This document shows, piece after piece, positions 62,871 through 64,000 of a stretch of 64,000 nucleotides of DNA. Source of the DNA: Myxococcales bacterium (lineage in GTDB: Bacteria; Myxococcota_A; Polyangia; Nannocystales; Nannocystaceae); assembly GCA_020633315.1 (NCBI GenBank), contig JACKDV010000015.1, forward strand, positions 124,001 through 188,000, read 5' to 3'. The position numbers and the translations under genes are program-made. The notes beneath the pieces were generated by a model, which made no database searches, was not told the origin of the DNA, and worked only from the letters and a program-made list of their open reading frames with translations. Each line of letters opens with the position of its first letter. The stretch's first letter is position 1.

Positions 62871-64000
62871 ATGGCAAGAGGAGGAGTTTTCCCAGGGTTT
62901 TTGGACCCCGAGGGGCGGATTTGGAATCTGACTGGGCCAGGACTGACTCCGGCCGATGGTGCCGACTTCATCGAGAGCATATTCAAAGCTTGCATGCTGA
63001 CCCAGAAAAGAATGGTAATTCCGGAAGGCTATATTTTCGACAACGTGTCCCTGCAACACTACCTGTGCAATCGTCAAATTGGCGATGGCGGCGACGCTTT
63101 CCGAAAGGCAATGTCTGGTTTCGTTGCAGTTGCGAGCGATATTGCGAATCCAGAGCACTTGGCCGATTCTGAGGAGTCGTGGGGTCACATTTTTCAGCGA
63201 TGGCTCGTTGGCAAGGATGAAACCAGGGGTATAGTTTGCGCCCCGAATGCGGTGGATCAAAGTCGCGAGGTCCGCCTGTTCAAAGCCTCCAGTCCTGCTG
63301 AGCTTCTTGCTGTGTATGACGATATCAAGGTTGGTCGATCTCGCGAAGATGTTTGTCGTGCGATTGCTTCTATTGCTCCGGGTCTCAATAAGGAGGTCAC
63401 AAGGAAATACGAATTTGAACAACGGCTGATGGATTCTGTTCGTAGAAGTCTTGTTCAGGGCGGGCGGCCTGAGTTCTCGATTTCTCCACGGGTGGCGGAA
63501 AAGGTTGTTGAAATATTCGAGGCTTGTCAGGGTGCAAGTCGAGCGGCTGGAAGAAGAATCGGCGTGTCCCGGTCACTATTACGAAACCATGAATTGTGCC
63601 GCGATATGGGAGTAGGTGAGGGATGTCTGATCTCTTCGGATGAGTACGGGGAGGAGTTGCTTAGGCCGTGTCGTCACTATCAGCAGGTTGCATTCTCGGA
63701 GTTGTTCAATGTCGAGTTCTCGGCGGTCGATATTCCTTCTGAGGAAGTGTCTTCCGTCGATGGTCGCGAAGGCGACCCCTACCGTGGGCGACATCGAATT
63801 GCTCGAAAAATCGATCTGCCGACATTTGAGCGACGCATTAGGTTCTTGCCCGAACAACAGAAGCTGCATACTCTCGTGCTGAATGGCTCAGCGCTTTCGG
63901 ATGTTGAGTATTCTGCAATTCTGAGAGTGCGAGAGTCTCAGTGGTTTGACGACAGTCTGACTGGGCTTGAGAGTTATCGGCGTGGAGAGGTTTGGGGTGA
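62871..64000 (+). CDS. unknown protein, low GC, runs off the right edge
   Basis: The ATG at 62871 opens 376 complete codons with no stop before the window ends. Codon use is AT-rich at third positions and quite unlike the neighbouring genes. The protein is soluble and rich in charged residues; features include FIESIFKACMLTQKRMV, WGHIFQRWLVGKDETRG and RRIGVSRSLLRNHELCRD, the last resembling a helix-turn-helix. I do not recognise a family. Its composition and its position beside an integrase and tRNA point to recent transfer. Confidence 0.72.
   Translation, partial: MARGGVFPGFLDPEGRIWNLTGPGLTPADGADFIESIFKACMLTQKRMVIPEGYIFDNVSLQHYLCNRQIGDGGDAFRKAMSGFVAVASDIANPEHLADSEESWGHIFQRWLVGKDETRGIVCAPNAVDQSREVRLFKASSPAELLAVYDDIKVGRSREDVCRAIASIAPGLNKEVTRKYEFEQRLMDSVRRSLVQGGRPEFSISPRVAEKVVEIFEACQGASRAAGRRIGVSRSLLRNHELCRDMGVGEGCLISSDEYGEELLRPCRHYQQVAFSELFNVEFSAVDIPSEEVSSVDGREGDPYRGRHRIARKIDLPTFERRIRFLPEQQKLHTLVLNGSALSDVEYSAILRVRESQWFDDSLTGLESYRRGEVWG

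Overview
The window is GC-rich chromosomal DNA from a myxobacterium, most likely a member of the Nannocystineae. The support is: many lipoproteins with Thr/Ser/Gly/Asp-rich linkers, a GH25 lysozyme ending in a MYXO-CTERM-like tail, an AgmX/PglI-type TonB-like protein, VCBS/FG-GAP surface proteins, a SUMF1-type lipoprotein and a pappalysin-type protease. The species cannot be fixed from sequence alone.

Layout. 1-7.8 kb: the end of a beta-helix protein, then a tightly overlapped leftward operon (TetR regulator, RND adaptor, RND pump, Bcr/CflA-type MFS pump, small membrane protein, 3-hydroxyanthranilate dioxygenase). 8-12.5 kb: lipoproteins and a decayed, lower-GC locus with TIR/HET-like remnants. 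12.7-15.7 kb: a von Willebrand factor A lipoprotein gene split by a 1489-bp ISL3-like element with a perfect 8-bp target duplication; the transposase is itself frameshifted. 15.8-26.6 kb: membrane and outer-membrane proteins, paired Cys-rich lipoproteins, a MATE transporter, a cytochrome c peroxidase-like lipoprotein with one apparent frameshift, and the GH25 lysozyme.

28.1-50.8 kb behaves as one inverted block. The 5' part of a VCBS-repeat lipoprotein gene (26635-28125) continues in frame on the opposite strand at 50774-49959, and the 5' part of an NAD(P)-binding epimerase gene (28263-28118, minus) continues in frame at 50783-51308 (plus). Both breakpoints carry the same 8-bp sequence in opposite orientation (TGGACGAG / CTCGTCCA). 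Undoing the inversion restores two intact genes of 768 and 223 codons. Inside the block are an RNA-repair cassette (rtcB-prfH with a divergent RtcR-type activator, a sigma-54 promoter and three iterated upstream elements), aroA, a TrmA/RumA-type RNA methyltransferase, a pappalysin, a CPBP protease, a GST, and an aldehyde dehydrogenase/methyltransferase/phytanoyl-CoA dioxygenase cluster.

51.4-64 kb is accessory, with falling GC to the right: a membrane-anchored DUF4041/GIY-YIG protein, two metabolic-type orphans, a RES-domain toxin with an unusual antitoxin carrying a receiver-like N-terminus, an XRE-ImmA/IrrE protease with a partner gene, a divergent four-gene regulatory cluster (two Fis-type HTH proteins, two tiny XRE proteins) around iterated inverted repeats, a tyrosine recombinase, a tRNA-Ala with a poorly paired acceptor stem, and a low-GC unknown gene running off the end.
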